Notes under the pieces: model-generated
Told to the model about the DNA's origin: nothing
Database searches by the model: none
Seen by the model: the letters and a program-made list of their open reading frames with translations, nothing else
Shown: positions 27,251 through 36,628 of the stretch, piece after piece
Layout: each line of letters begins with the position of its first letter
Numbering within the stretch: the stretch's first letter is position 1
Assembly: GCF_000739595.1 (NCBI RefSeq)
Contig: NZ_BBJP01000004.1
Coordinates: forward strand, 1-64,000
Length of the DNA: 64,000 nucleotides
Direction of reading: 5' to 3'
DNA from: Halorubrum halophilum
GTDB taxonomy: Archaea > Halobacteriota > Halobacteria > Halobacteriales > Haloferacaceae
Translations under genes and position numbers: made by a program

Positions 27251-27994
27251 ATGGCACGTGTCACGGTCTGGAACGAGTACCGCCACGAGCGCGAGAGCGA
27301 CGCGGTCGCCGACGTGTACCCCGATGGGATCCACGCGGTCGTCGCGGACGCGCTGGAGGAGGCCGGCCACGAGGTCCGGACCGCCACCCTCGACGAGGGG
27401 CCGGATCACGGGCTCACCGAGGAGGTGGTAGCCGACACCGACGTGCTGACGTGGTGGGGCCACGCGGCCCACGACGAGGTGCGCGACGAGGTCGTCGACC
27501 GGGTTCACGAGCGCGTCCTCGACGGGATGGGCCTGTTGGTGCTCCACTCCGCGCACTACTCGAAGATCTTCAAGCGGCTGATGGGAACCAGCTGCTCGCT
27601 CAAGTGGCGGGAGGCCGCCGAGACCGAGCGGCTGTGGGCGGTCGAGCCGGGCCACCCGATCGCAGACGGGATCGGCGAGTACGTCGAGCTCGACGAGACG
27701 GAGATGTACGGCGAGCGGTTCGACGTTCCGGCGCCGGACACGCTCGTGTTCACCTCCTGGTTCGCCGGCGGCGAGGTGTTCCGCTCCGGCTGCTGTTACC
27801 GCCGCGGCAACGGGCGGGTGTTCTACTTCCGGCCCGGCCACGAGACGTACCCGATCTACCACGACGACGACGTGCGACAGGTGCTCCGGAACGCTGTCGC
27901 GTGGGCCGAGCCGGGTGACGGCCCCACGCCCGACTTCGGCAACGCCGACCCGATCGAGGAGATCGACACCGACGACGACCGGACGGTCCACTGA
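27251..27994 (+). CDS. ThuA-domain protein
   Basis: A 247-residue class I glutamine amidotransferase-like fold of the ThuA family. It shows [10 protein letters not shown] at the start, [15 protein letters not shown] (about 58-72), [14 protein letters not shown] (about 96-109) and [18 protein letters not shown] (about 191-208). ThuA proteins are linked to sugar uptake and breakdown in bacteria, but the reaction is unknown. No sugar gene is directly next to it. AT-rich motifs TTTTTAAG and CTTATAAG (27135-27185) lie upstream. Confidence 0.87.
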   Translation: MARVTVWNEYRHERESDAVADVYPDGIHAVVADALEEAGHEVRTATLDEGPDHGLTEEVVADTDVLTWWGHAAHDEVRDEVVDRVHERVLDGMGLLVLHSAHYSKIFKRLMGTSCSLKWREAAETERLWAVEPGHPIADGIGEYVELDETEMYGERFDVPAPDTLVFTSWFAGGEVFRSGCCYRRGNGRVFYFRPGHETYPIYHDDDVRQVLRNAVAWAEPGDGPTPDFGNADPIEEIDTDDDRTVH

Positions 27995-28041
27995 TCGGAG
28001 CGTCCGCGGTCGGCGGTCGCGGCGCGGTCACCTCTTCTCTG

Positions 28042-28512
28042 CGATCTTGATCGATTGCGGGAGTGGATATAGCAAATTGGTGGAACGGTTATTTATAAGC
28101 GATCGAGTGATGTTGCTGGCGGCTGTTTATAAGCGATCGACGGCACTGCGGTGAACACCTCCAAAGCCCCAGCCGTTGCGGGCGGCGCACGCTCGCTGCG
28201 CTCCTCGGTCGCTCGTTACACTCGCTCCCTGCGGTGCTTGGGTCGCCTGCGCCGCCCGCAACGGCTGCCCCTTTGAGTCCCACCCCGCACCGCAACCGCA
28301 CAGCCTCACGCCTCCCCAGCCTCGTCGCTGGCGCCGACGGCGCCAGCGACTCCCTCGCGCGGCGCTCCTCGCGCCCTACGGCCGCTCGGAGGCGCGCGCC
28401 ACCGCACAGCCGGGTCCATTTATAAGCGATCATCGCAGCCGGTTATCACTATTTAAATATTGTATTACTGCCGACAAGCTGCAACACGCACTCTCGCTAT
28501 CGATCACTGCTG
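28042..28512 (+). mobile_element. Dispersed hairpin-rich element, copy B
   Basis: The left end reads GATCGATTGCGGGAGTG (28049-28065), and the right end is CACTCTCGCTATCGATC (28489-28505), its inverted partner. A perfect 18-base stem joins 28171-28188 to 28249-28266. A second perfect hairpin is 28324-28335 with 28339-28350 (12 pairs). TTTATAAGCGATC occurs three times (about 28091, 28125 and 28420). The element fills nearly the entire spacer between the ThuA and PHP genes. It has no coding evidence. Confidence 0.72.
28148..28415 (+). ncRNA. Candidate structured RNA core of element B
   Basis: Starts about 20 bases after a TTTATAAG box that could be its TATA element. It shares GAACACCTCCAAAGCCCC, the outer long stem, GGCTGCCCCTTTGAG and the second hairpin with the other copies. 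The loop of the long stem is highly conserved between copies while the arms vary together. Confidence 0.4.
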
Positions 28513-28561
28513 CGTCTGTACTGACCGCCTCCCGGTTAGCATGTCTCTCTTGCTAAGGATT

Positions 28562-29344
28562 TCAACAGATTCTCTCCAACCGGACGGGCTCTAGGCCGCG
28601 CCGGTCCAGTTCGGCCTCGATCTCGTCGAGCCGGGGCGCGATGACCGCCGGCTCGTGGCTGTCGGTGCCGACGCTCACCCGGAGGCCGGCGTCGACGATC
28701 CGGTCGAGGAAGGCGGGCGCCGGGTGGAACTCCCCGTAGTCGTCGAGCAGGCGCCCGGCGTTGATCTCCGGGACGGTCCGCGAGCCCCGGAACGCCTCGG
28801 CGACCGCGGCGTAGTGGTCCTCGGTCGCGAACCCGCGGAGGTGCGGGTTGCGCTCGATCAGGTCCGGATGCGCGGCGATCGCGAACAGCTCAGCGTCGAT
28901 CAGCGCGACCAGCTTCTCGAAGTACCGGTCGACGAGCGCCCGTCGTTCGTCGGCGGGTTTGTCGGCGAAATGCGAGCGCGTGTGGACGTTCGCGCCGTCG
29001 AGCTCGTGGACGCTCCCGATCGCGTAGTCGAATCCCGCCTCGTCGAGGAACTCCGCGATCGCCCCCTCGTGGGCGGGGTCGTAGTCCATCTCCGCGGCGT
29101 CGTACACGTCGATATCGACGCTGGAGTCCGCGCGGACTTCTTCGATCGCCTCGCGTCGTCGCTCGTAGGTCAGATCGAGGTTGAAGCCGAGCGCGCGCTT
29201 GAACCGCGCCGCGCTCGGGTCGGGCGAGACGTTGCAGTGGTCGGCGATTCCCACCCCGTCGACTCCCGCGTCGGCGGCGGCGTTCACCATCTGGCGGAGG
29301 AACGCGCCGTCCGAGTAGTTCGTGTGGACGTGGTAGTCGTGCAC
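28562..29344 (-). CDS. PHP-domain phosphoesterase
   Basis: A 260-residue metal-dependent hydrolase with the PHP signature MHDYHVHTNYSDGAF at the start, IADHCNVS (about 33-40), DAAEMDYDP, IGSVHELDG, AIAAHPDLI and GTDSHEP near residues 232-238. These give the trinuclear metal site of the histidinol-phosphatase-like group. Histidinol phosphatase is a possible role, since hisC is in the window, but distance makes this weak. The end of the gene lies ~50 bases from element B. Confidence 0.88.
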   Translation of the reverse strand: MHDYHVHTNYSDGAFLRQMVNAAADAGVDGVGIADHCNVSPDPSAARFKRALGFNLDLTYERRREAIEEVRADSSVDIDVYDAAEMDYDPAHEGAIAEFLDEAGFDYAIGSVHELDGANVHTRSHFADKPADERRALVDRYFEKLVALIDAELFAIAAHPDLIERNPHLRGFATEDHYAAVAEAFRGSRTVPEINAGRLLDDYGEFHPAPAFLDRIVDAGLRVSVGTDSHEPAVIAPRLDEIEAELDRRGLEPVRLERIC

Positions 29345-29426
29345 GGACCGAATTGGTTCCGGATCGACTCGTAGTTTCGGGTCGGGTGTGACTTCATCCC
29401 ACGGGCCTGCCGGCCGCCGCCCCGCG

Positions 29427-30599
29427 TCAGTACCCCGTTCCGAGCGCCCAGTTCGCGGCGAGCACGGCGAACGTGACTCCGAACAGCACCGCCAGGATCG
29501 CGAAGGAGACGCCCCAGCCGAACAGGTCGGCCGCCAGTCCGACGCCGAAGGAGCCCGCGGAGCCGATCACGGTGTAGACGGTTCGGGCGAGCCCGAAGCC
29601 GGCGCCGCGCTCCGCGTCGCCGAGCGCGTCCATGAACCGCGGGTCGATCGCCGAGAAGAAGCTCGCGCCGGAGCCGGCCAACAGCACCGCGACCGCGACG
29701 CCGACGAGTCCGGGACCGAGGACGAAGGCGGCGGTGCCGACCGCGCCCGCGAGCATCGCCGCGCCGATGGCGGCGTCGCGGCCCACGCTGTCCGACAGCC
29801 GACCGAGCCCCACCTGCGCGACGGCGCGGACGACGAAGAACGCGGAGAAGACGCTGGCGGCGAACGCCGGCGAGTAGCCGCGGAACTCGACGAGAAAGGT
29901 CGGGAGAAAGGACATCACGCCCTGCACGACGTACGTGCCGGTCATCGCGACGAACAGCGGGAGGAGGACGCTCGGCCGCGAGAGGAGCTCGACGAGCGGC
30001 GCGAGCGCGAACCGCTCCCGCATCGGCTGGTCCGGGCGCCGCGGCTCGGTCGGCCGGACGCGCCACGCGAACAGCAGGAACACCGGCGCGCCGACCAGCG
30101 CGGCCAGCGCGACCGCGGGCCGCCAGCCGTACCGGAACCCGACCCACGCGGCGGCGACGGGCGCCACGAGCCCGGCGATCGGTCCGCCCGCGGAGTGGAG
30201 CCCGAACGCCGTGCCGATGTCGTCGAAGGTCCGCGAGAGCAGCGTCGTCGCCACCGCGTAGTGGAGTCCGGCGACGAGCCCTAGACACACCGCCGCCAGC
30301 ACGAAGGCGGGGAAGACGGGCGCGAGCGCGAGGACGACGCTCATCGCCGCGGTGCCGCCGACCGCGACGAGGATCACGAGGCGCTCGCCGTACCGGTCCG
30401 CGAGCACGCCGCTCGGGAACTGGGCGGCGCCGTACGCCAGCCACATCCCGGAGAGCGCGACGCCGATGGCGGTGTTCGACACCGCGAAGTCGTCGACGAT
30501 CAGCGGGACGACGGGGCTGATCGCCAGCCGGGCGAAGTACGTCACCAGAAACGCGAGCATACACAGCGACAGCACCGTGTGTCGGTACTGCCAGCTCAT
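29427..30599 (-). CDS. Major facilitator superfamily transporter
   Basis: A 390-residue 12-helix membrane protein. The MFS motif between helices 2 and 3 reads GVLADRYGERLVI, and the equivalent in the second half is GRLSDSVGRDAAI. Many small-residue helices and the lack of a sugar porter signature suggest a drug, anion or metabolite carrier. ATG 30599 (MSWQYRHTV) is chosen; a start at 30662 would add 21 uncharacteristic residues and overlap nothing. The substrate cannot be told. Confidence 0.85.
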   Translation of the reverse strand: MSWQYRHTVLSLCMLAFLVTYFARLAISPVVPLIVDDFAVSNTAIGVALSGMWLAYGAAQFPSGVLADRYGERLVILVAVGGTAAMSVVLALAPVFPAFVLAAVCLGLVAGLHYAVATTLLSRTFDDIGTAFGLHSAGGPIAGLVAPVAAAWVGFRYGWRPAVALAALVGAPVFLLFAWRVRPTEPRRPDQPMRERFALAPLVELLSRPSVLLPLFVAMTGTYVVQGVMSFLPTFLVEFRGYSPAFAASVFSAFFVVRAVAQVGLGRLSDSVGRDAAIGAAMLAGAVGTAAFVLGPGLVGVAVAVLLAGSGASFFSAIDPRFMDALGDAERGAGFGLARTVYTVIGSAGSFGVGLAADLFGWGVSFAILAVLFGVTFAVLAANWALGTGY

Positions 30600-30692
30600 C
30601 CGACCGTCACTGGCGACTCGTCGGGGCGGTCCGCGGTCAACGCTTTCGGTTCCGGACGACATCGCATCGGTCCTCGATCGCGGCGCCCGTGC

Positions 30693-31610
30693 TCACTCGT
30701 CGAAGGTGCCGGCGGTGAGGTAGCGCTCGCCGCTGTCCCAGAAGACGGTGACGACGAGGGGCTCCTCGCCCGCGAACGCGCCCGACTCCCGGAGCTCGGC
30801 GGCGACCTCCTTGGCCGCGAGGTTGGAGGCGCCGGAGGACTGCCCGACGAGCAGCCCCTCCTCGCGCGCGAGCCGGCGGCACTCGGCCTCGGCGCTCTCG
30901 ATGTCGACCGTGTGGACCTCGTCGAGCAGGTCCGTGTCGAGGTTCGGCGCGATGAAGCCCGGTCCCATCCCCTGAAACGCGTCGATTCCGGGCTCGCCGC
31001 CGGAGAGGACGGCGTTGTCGCTCGGCTCGACCGCGTCGATCCGTACGTCGGGGAACGCCTCCCGGAGGCGCCGCCCGATCCCGGTGATGGTCCCGCCCGT
31101 GCCGACGCCCGCGACGAGGGCGTCGACGGTGCGGTCGTCGACCTGCTCGAGGACCTCCGGGCCGGTGGTCTCGTAGTGGGCCCGCGGGTTCGCGGGGTTC
31201 TCGAACTGCCGGAGCTGAACCATTCCCTCGTCGCGCTCAAGTGCGTCGGCGCGCTTCTTGGCCTCGGAGATGTCGCCGTCGACGAGCTCCACGTCGGCGC
31301 CGTACGCGCGCATGAGCCGCCGGCGCTCGACAGACTTGCCCTCCGGCATCACGAGCGTCACGTCGTACCCCTTCACCGCGCCGACCATCGCCAGCCCGAT
31401 GCCCGTGTTGCCGGAGGTGGGCTCGACGATCCCGTCGCCGGGCGTCAGATCCCCTGACTCCTCGGCGGCCTCGACCATGTACTGCGCCGGGCGGTCCTTC
31501 GCGGAGCCGCCCGGGTTGCGCGACTCGACCTTCGCGGCCACCGTCGTCTCCGGCGGCGAGTCGACTCGCACGAGCGGCGAGCCGAGCGTATCCAACGCGT
31601 CGTCGTCCAT
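30693..31610 (-). CDS. Cysteine synthase family enzyme
   Basis: A 305-residue fold type II PLP enzyme. The Schiff-base Lys lies in NPGGSAKDRPA (about 32-42), and substrate binding in EPTSGNTGIGLAM (about 63-75). The phosphate loop is GVGTGGTITGIG (about 166-177), with SSGASNLAA near the end. It should make cysteine from O-acetylserine or phosphoserine and sulphide. ATG 31610 (MDDDAL) is used because the frame above it has no conserved features. It is divergent from a thioredoxin-like gene, with 124 bases between them. Confidence 0.9.
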   Translation of the reverse strand: MDDDALDTLGSPLVRVDSPPETTVAAKVESRNPGGSAKDRPAQYMVEAAEESGDLTPGDGIVEPTSGNTGIGLAMVGAVKGYDVTLVMPEGKSVERRRLMRAYGADVELVDGDISEAKKRADALERDEGMVQLRQFENPANPRAHYETTGPEVLEQVDDRTVDALVAGVGTGGTITGIGRRLREAFPDVRIDAVEPSDNAVLSGGEPGIDAFQGMGPGFIAPNLDTDLLDEVHTVDIESAEAECRRLAREEGLLVGQSSGASNLAAKEVAAELRESGAFAGEEPLVVTVFWDSGERYLTAGTFDE

Positions 31611-31734
31611 GTGCGACCCGACGGGAGCGCCACTCAAATGCCCCGCGGACTGCGGCAAGTCGTGTCCGGCGGGCACCTCCCGAGCGGTTGCCACCGACGC
31701 GGCGTTTACAAGCGTCGCCGGCGTACGACCGAGC

Positions 31735-32154
31735 ATGACGCTCGAAACGCTCGATCCCGACTTCGACGACGCCGACGATGCTGCCGACGCCCCGGCTTCC
31801 CCCGACGCCGAGGAGTTCGATCCCGCCGTGCTCGACGCGCTCGGAGGCCACGACTACCGGTTCAAGGTGTGGGGCGGCGACTGGTGCGGCGACTGTCAGC
31901 GACAGCTCCCGGCGTTCGGCGCGGCGCTCGCCGCGGCCGGCGTCCCCGGCGATCGGATCGAGGACTTCCCGGTGACGAAGGGCCCGGACGGCAAGGAGGG
32001 CGAGGGCGTCGACGAGTACGGGATCGAGCTGATCCCGACGGTCGTCGTCGAGACCGCCGACGGCGAGGAAGTCGCGCGCTTCGTCGAGGAGGAGGACGTG
32101 TCGATCGCGGCGTTCCTCGCGGGCGAGCTTGCGGGCGTGGACGTTCCGACGTGA
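31735..32154 (+). CDS. Small thioredoxin-like protein
   Basis: A 139-residue protein. After an acidic N-terminus of about 30 residues comes the thioredoxin strand FKVWGGDWCGDCQRQLPAFG with the CxxC pair near residues 50-53. The cis-Pro region reads IELIPTVVVETADGEE near 98-113. It is probably a disulphide reductase or thiol-transfer protein. It is divergent from cysteine synthase, so a shared promoter region links the two in a thiol theme. That link is inference. Confidence 0.85.
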   Translation: MTLETLDPDFDDADDAADAPASPDAEEFDPAVLDALGGHDYRFKVWGGDWCGDCQRQLPAFGAALAAAGVPGDRIEDFPVTKGPDGKEGEGVDEYGIELIPTVVVETADGEEVARFVEEEDVSIAAFLAGELAGVDVPT

Positions 32155-32256
32155 CGTGACGGCGGAAGCGGATTCAGCGGTCCGGAGTTCGGTCGTCGAA
32201 ACGCCCACTGTCGAACGCGAAACCGTCGATACTCACGGGCAGTTGGTCCTCCGTGC

Positions 32257-33327
32257 TCACAGATCGAGTTCGACGCGTCTGCCGCTCTCGGCGGACTCGT
32301 AGAGGGCACGGATGGCGCGCATGTCAACCATACTGTGGTCGCCGTCGGGTCCGAGGTCGAGACCGTGCTGGAGGCGATTGGCGAAGTAGTCGAACTCCTC
32401 GCGCATCTGGTCGACCGGTTCCGGTCGGTACTCGCCCTCGATGTCCGGCCCGGATATCCGGAGCACCTTCCGGGTGTTCGGGAAGAACAGCCCCTCGATG
32501 CTCAGTTCGCCTTCGGTGCCGACGAACCGGAGGCTCGACGTCACCGTCGCGCTATGGGAAACCGTACACGAGGCGAGCTTGCCGTCGGGGAACTCAAGCT
32601 GGAAGGCTCCGTGTTCGTCAGTTCCCTCGTAGGCGGGGTGCTCTGACTCCGTCCGGGCGTACACCGCCTGCGGGTCCTCCTCCAAGACGAACCGGATCGT
32701 GTTCAGCGGGTAGATCCCGATGTCGTTGAGCGTCGTCCCTCCCGCCAGGTCTGGGTCGAACCGCCAGCTCGTCTCGTCGACGGCGTCGAGGACCGTGTCC
32801 GACATGTGCCCGACTATCGAGACGACGTCGCCGATTGCGCCGTCCCCGATCAGCTCTCGAGCGCGGCGAACCACCGGTTCGGTCTGGAGCCGGTAGGCGA
32901 CCATCAACGGTACGTCCGCTTGGCGGCAGGCATCGACGGTCGCCTGTGCGTCCTCGACGGTCGCTTCCAGGGGCTTCTCGCAGAGAACCGCCCTGCCCTG
33001 TCCAACCGCGGCCTCGACGTGCTCGCGGTGGAATCCGTTCGGCGTGCAGACGTACACCGCGTCGTACGCGTCGCTCGCCGCGCCGCCGGCGTACTCGTCG
33101 TACGTGAGCGTCGCTTCGATACCCTCCAGGTCTGCCGCGACGTCCTCGGCCTTCTCGGTGCTGGAACTGACGAGGGCCGTCGTCGTGCAGTACTCCGCGT
33201 TTTCGACGGCAGGGATCGCCTGTTCGCGCGTCCACCATCCGAGCCCGACCATGGCGAACCGGATCGGGTCGGCGTCGGTGGGCTTCTCCCAGTCACGTCC
33301 GCTGAAGCTTTCGAGGTTGACTTCCAT
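32257..33327 (-). CDS. Gfo/Idh/MocA oxidoreductase, Gfo6-like (candidate D-xylose dehydrogenase)
   Basis: A 356-residue two-domain dehydrogenase. The Rossmann start is RFAMVGLGWWTREQAIPAV, and the catalytic motif CEKPLEATVEDA has the active Lys. The core loop GGTTLNDIGIYPLNTIRF follows. The GWWTR segment and the whole N-terminus (LESFSGRDWEK) closely resemble haloarchaeal Gfo6, which oxidises D-xylose with NADP. No xylose genes are near, so another sugar is possible. Start 33327 begins MEVNLES. A CGACAAAT pair lies just upstream, where a regulator may bind. Confidence 0.85.
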   Translation of the reverse strand: MEVNLESFSGRDWEKPTDADPIRFAMVGLGWWTREQAIPAVENAEYCTTTALVSSSTEKAEDVAADLEGIEATLTYDEYAGGAASDAYDAVYVCTPNGFHREHVEAAVGQGRAVLCEKPLEATVEDAQATVDACRQADVPLMVAYRLQTEPVVRRARELIGDGAIGDVVSIVGHMSDTVLDAVDETSWRFDPDLAGGTTLNDIGIYPLNTIRFVLEEDPQAVYARTESEHPAYEGTDEHGAFQLEFPDGKLASCTVSHSATVTSSLRFVGTEGELSIEGLFFPNTRKVLRISGPDIEGEYRPEPVDQMREEFDYFANRLQHGLDLGPDGDHSMVDMRAIRALYESAESGRRVELDL

Positions 33328-33330
33328 GGG

Positions 33331-33355
33331 CGACAAATCCCCCCCCACGACAAAT
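33331..33355 (-). promoter_or_regulatory. Direct repeat at the promoter of the sugar dehydrogenase gene
   Basis: CGACAAAT occurs at 33331-33338 and at 33348-33355, 17 bases apart, separated by a run of C. Both lie within 30 bases of the start at 33327 on the minus strand, near where TATA and transcript start should be. Confidence 0.45.
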
Positions 33356-33517
33356 AGTCTTCATGTACGAGATGAACAGCAACAGTTGGAGTGTGAAAGC
33401 GAGCAAATCCAAACCACTCCCCATCGCTCCGCGGCCGCATCCGCAAGTTGACGGTCAGCGATAGAACAAGGAGCGGCTACCACTTGGAGACTACAACGAC
33501 GATTTGTACCATCGTTC

Positions 33518-33526
33518 CTTTTTATA
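33518..33526 (+). promoter_or_regulatory. TATA box of the repeat-containing exported protein
   Basis: CTTTTTATA lies 24-32 bases before the ATG at 33550, the expected distance for a leaderless haloarchaeal transcript. This decides the start at 33550 over the frame's earlier ATG at 33448. Confidence 0.65.
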
Positions 33527-33549
33527 GATGGCGTCGATGTCCCCTGGGT

Positions 33550-36447
33550 ATGGTACGACCCTCCCGTCGGGGCTTCCTCGGGGGAAGCGCCCTGACGCTC
33601 GCAGCGCTGACAGGGGTTCTGAACCCCGAAACCGACGCGCAGAGTTCCGGCCGACCGACCGATCTCGACCTCGACATGTCGGGCCCGCTCGCCGACGCAT
33701 TCCTCCCCGTTCCGGCGGGCGACGCGCTGTCGACGACGTACGCGACGGTCATTGCGGAGCGCATCGACGCCGACGCGGCGGAGGACCTGAGCTACCGCGC
33801 CCGTTCCGTGACCGAGCGGCTCGACATCGACGCCGACGAGTTGGCTGCGACGGTCGCGGTCACGCCGTCCGAACGCGGGTTCCAACTGCTGGCGGCAGCC
33901 GGCGGGTTTGACCGACTCGACCACGGTGAGACGATCGCGGTCGGCGAGGGAGACGGTGCGTCAAACGACGACATCCCCACGGAGGCCGAGACGACGGACA
34001 AACTCCCCGCCGGCTGGCGACTCACCGATGACGGTGAGACCGCGTTCGTCACCGGCGAGGGCGTGGCGGCCGCCGCGACCGGCAACGAGAGTCCGCCGAG
34101 TCCTCGCGGTCGTTCGGACACGTCAGGAGACGCCACGACCGACTGGCGGCTCGAAGCTGCTCGCGCCGCCGGCCGTGCGGCCGCCGGTGAGGCCGACCGC
34201 GTTGCGGAATCGCCGTTGGGCACGGCTGCCCTCCCTCGTCTCGGTGGGTTCGAAACGGTGCTTTTGGTTCCGGACGCCGCCGGCGGTCCGTTTCCGCCCG
34301 CGGTTCCCGACGACGTGGACGCATTCGCTGTCGGCTTCGAGACCGACCCTGACGATCTCAGAGACCTCGACGGAACCGCGGAGAACGCGTACGTGATTCG
34401 CCCGGCTGCTGACGCCCGCGGGCTCGACGACGAGACCATCGAGCGACTCGTGAGTTCCGTCGATCCCGCCGTCCCGGTCGAGATGGAGGTCACCCGAACT
34501 GACGGACTCGTGCTCGTCGACGCGGTCGTCGAGGCCCCGCCGGAACTCGACCGCGAGGCGTCGCCGGACGCCGGAGTCCGGTCGCAGTTCGACCGTGCCG
34601 CCGGGACAGTGACGTTCGAACACGTCGAGGGCGAGCCGGTGCCGGCCGACGAGCTGGAGGTGTGGCACGACGGCGAGGAGGTGAGCGACGCGGTCCTCGA
34701 CGGCGAGGAATTCACGGCCGGCGACGAGATCGCGATCGAGACCGGACTGATCGCAACCGTCACGCTGCGGTGGTTCGACCCGGACGCGAACGTCTACGAC
34801 ACGTACGCTCGCGAACGGGTCGACCGCGAGGCGTTCGCCGTCGACTACGACATGAGTGCCGAGACGGTGGAGCTCGGCTACGAGGCCGAACGCCCCGCCG
34901 ACGCACACACCCTTCGGCTGGTCCACCGCGGCGAGGACGGCGTCCAAACGGTCGGAGACGAATTGACCGACGGAACGCTCGAACCCGACGACGCTGTCAC
35001 CGTCGAGGACGTGTCGATTGGCGACAGTGTACAGCTGGAGTTCGACGTTGAACAACCTCGGGGTGGCGGCTCGCTCGTCCATTACCGTGCCCGTCCCCCG
35101 CGCGTTTGGATCCACTCGCGCCCCGAGGAAGGGACTACGGTACAGTACAACGGAGAGGAGTCTCGTCCCGCTGACGCGTTCGTGACGCTGAACGACGGAG
35201 AGCCCACAGACGTGCAGTTCGCCGACGAGCACGACACGCTCTCGGGCGACGAGGAGCTGGTTCTCGGCGACCTTCCACTGGGGAGTACAGTCGCAGTCGA
35301 GTGGCGCGAGCCGGACGAGCCGACCGTCATCGCCGAAGAGGAGGTCGTCCCGAACACGCGCGCGTCGATGGAGTACGACCCGGACGCGGGCGAGATCACG
35401 GTCCAGCATCGGAGCGGCCGGGCCCTTCCGGCTTCGGAGTTAGAGCTTCAGGCCGGTCGGACCCCGACCGATGTCCAGCCCGCGGACGAACTCGACGAGT
35501 TCGGACCCGACGACTCGTTCAGCGCTCCGGTGCCGCCGCTCTCGCGGGTCCGACTCGTGTGGACCGGCGGCGACCGCGACCACCATCTCGGCGGCGCGAC
35601 CACGGCAGGCGACGCGGTCGCGGCGACCTACGACGTTGACGCCGAGGCCATGACGATCGAGTACGTCGGTGAACAACCCGCTGACCCCGATCGGCTGCGC
35701 GTGTCGGTGAACGGCGCCGACGGATCACGGGGGCGAGAACGCGATCAGGAGCCGGCGTTTGCGGTCGAGCACGACGAACTCACGGCGGGAGACACGATCA
35801 CGGTCGACGACGTCGGGCTCGACGAAACCGTGATCGTCAGCGTCCACACCGAGTTCGAGAACGGTTCGGCGACCAGTTCCGTCGCTCACTTCTCGGGGAC
35901 CCCCCGCCGCGGATTCGTCGTCGATGACGGAGACGACGACGAAGCGTCAGCGACGACGCTCCGCTACGTCGGCGAGGTTCGCCGCGACGCCGACGCCTTC
36001 CGGGTTCTGATCGACGGTGAACCCGCACCGGACCAGCCTGCCGACGAGACGGACCGGCTGACTGGTGGGGAGACGCTGTCGCTCGGCGATCTGTCCGCCG
36101 GTACAACGGTTGCTGTCGAGTGGACGGCCGGCGGCGAGACCCGAACCGTGACGGAGCACGTGATTCCCCCGCAGGCGACGTTCGAGGTCGCGTATGAACC
36201 GGCCGACGACGCCGAGGGAGGCGTCGTGACGGTCTCCCACGTCGGCGGTGACACACTGGACGCCGACCGCGTTGACGTGGTCGTGGAACCGGCGACTGAG
36301 GGATTGCGCCCGTGGGATCCCGACGCCGACGAGGTGGCCGCCGGCGACGAGATGAGTGTCACGGTCGACACGAGACCCGAGATGGCCGTCGTCGTCTTCA
36401 ACGAGAGCGAGGCACTCCACCGCGAACCGTTCGACCAAGACGGGTAA
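33550..36447 (+). CDS. Large Tat-exported protein with seven beta-rich repeats
   Basis: A 965-residue acidic protein. The N-terminus MVRPSRRGFLGG and the hydrophobic ALTLAALTG form a Tat signal without a lipobox Cys. A unique domain of about 310 residues comes next. From about residue 345 to the end, seven related units of about 80-95 residues follow. Each starts near a form of YDPDAGEITVQH or YDVDAEAMTIEYVGE, then has a form of ADELEV or DADAFRVLIDGE, and later GDEL or GGETLSLGDLSAGTTVAVEW. The pattern resembles the beta domain of archaeal pilins, multiplied. It could be an extracellular stalk or adhesin. There is no C-terminal sorting signal visible. The gene is divergent from the dehydrogenase. 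Confidence 0.82.
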   Translation: MVRPSRRGFLGGSALTLAALTGVLNPETDAQSSGRPTDLDLDMSGPLADAFLPVPAGDALSTTYATVIAERIDADAAEDLSYRARSVTERLDIDADELAATVAVTPSERGFQLLAAAGGFDRLDHGETIAVGEGDGASNDDIPTEAETTDKLPAGWRLTDDGETAFVTGEGVAAAATGNESPPSPRGRSDTSGDATTDWRLEAARAAGRAAAGEADRVAESPLGTAALPRLGGFETVLLVPDAAGGPFPPAVPDDVDAFAVGFETDPDDLRDLDGTAENAYVIRPAADARGLDDETIERLVSSVDPAVPVEMEVTRTDGLVLVDAVVEAPPELDREASPDAGVRSQFDRAAGTVTFEHVEGEPVPADELEVWHDGEEVSDAVLDGEEFTAGDEIAIETGLIATVTLRWFDPDANVYDTYARERVDREAFAVDYDMSAETVELGYEAERPADAHTLRLVHRGEDGVQTVGDELTDGTLEPDDAVTVEDVSIGDSVQLEFDVEQPRGGGSLVHYRARPPRVWIHSRPEEGTTVQYNGEESRPADAFVTLNDGEPTDVQFADEHDTLSGDEELVLGDLPLGSTVAVEWREPDEPTVIAEEEVVPNTRASMEYDPDAGEITVQHRSGRALPASELELQAGRTPTDVQPADELDEFGPDDSFSAPVPPLSRVRLVWTGGDRDHHLGGATTAGDAVAATYDVDAEAMTIEYVGEQPADPDRLRVSVNGADGSRGRERDQEPAFAVEHDELTAGDTITVDDVGLDETVIVSVHTEFENGSATSSVAHFSGTPRRGFVVDDGDDDEASATTLRYVGEVRRDADAFRVLIDGEPAPDQPADETDRLTGGETLSLGDLSAGTTVAVEWTAGGETRTVTEHVIPPQATFEVAYEPADDAEGGVVTVSHVGGDTLDADRVDVVVEPATEGLRPWDPDADEVAAGDEMSVTVDTRPEMAVVVFNESEALHREPFDQDG

Positions 36448-36628
36448 GGGAGCCTTTTGACATCCTCTCACGGGACACATACGTAACAGGGGGCGCCTGT
36501 TTATTCTACAAAATATTGTACTGAATATAGAGTTCCAACGGGGCTTGGACGATTAGCATTCGGGGAAATATCGAGAGACAGCATAACCGAAAGCACCACC
36601 GAGAGGCGCGGTTGAGGGAGCATAACTC

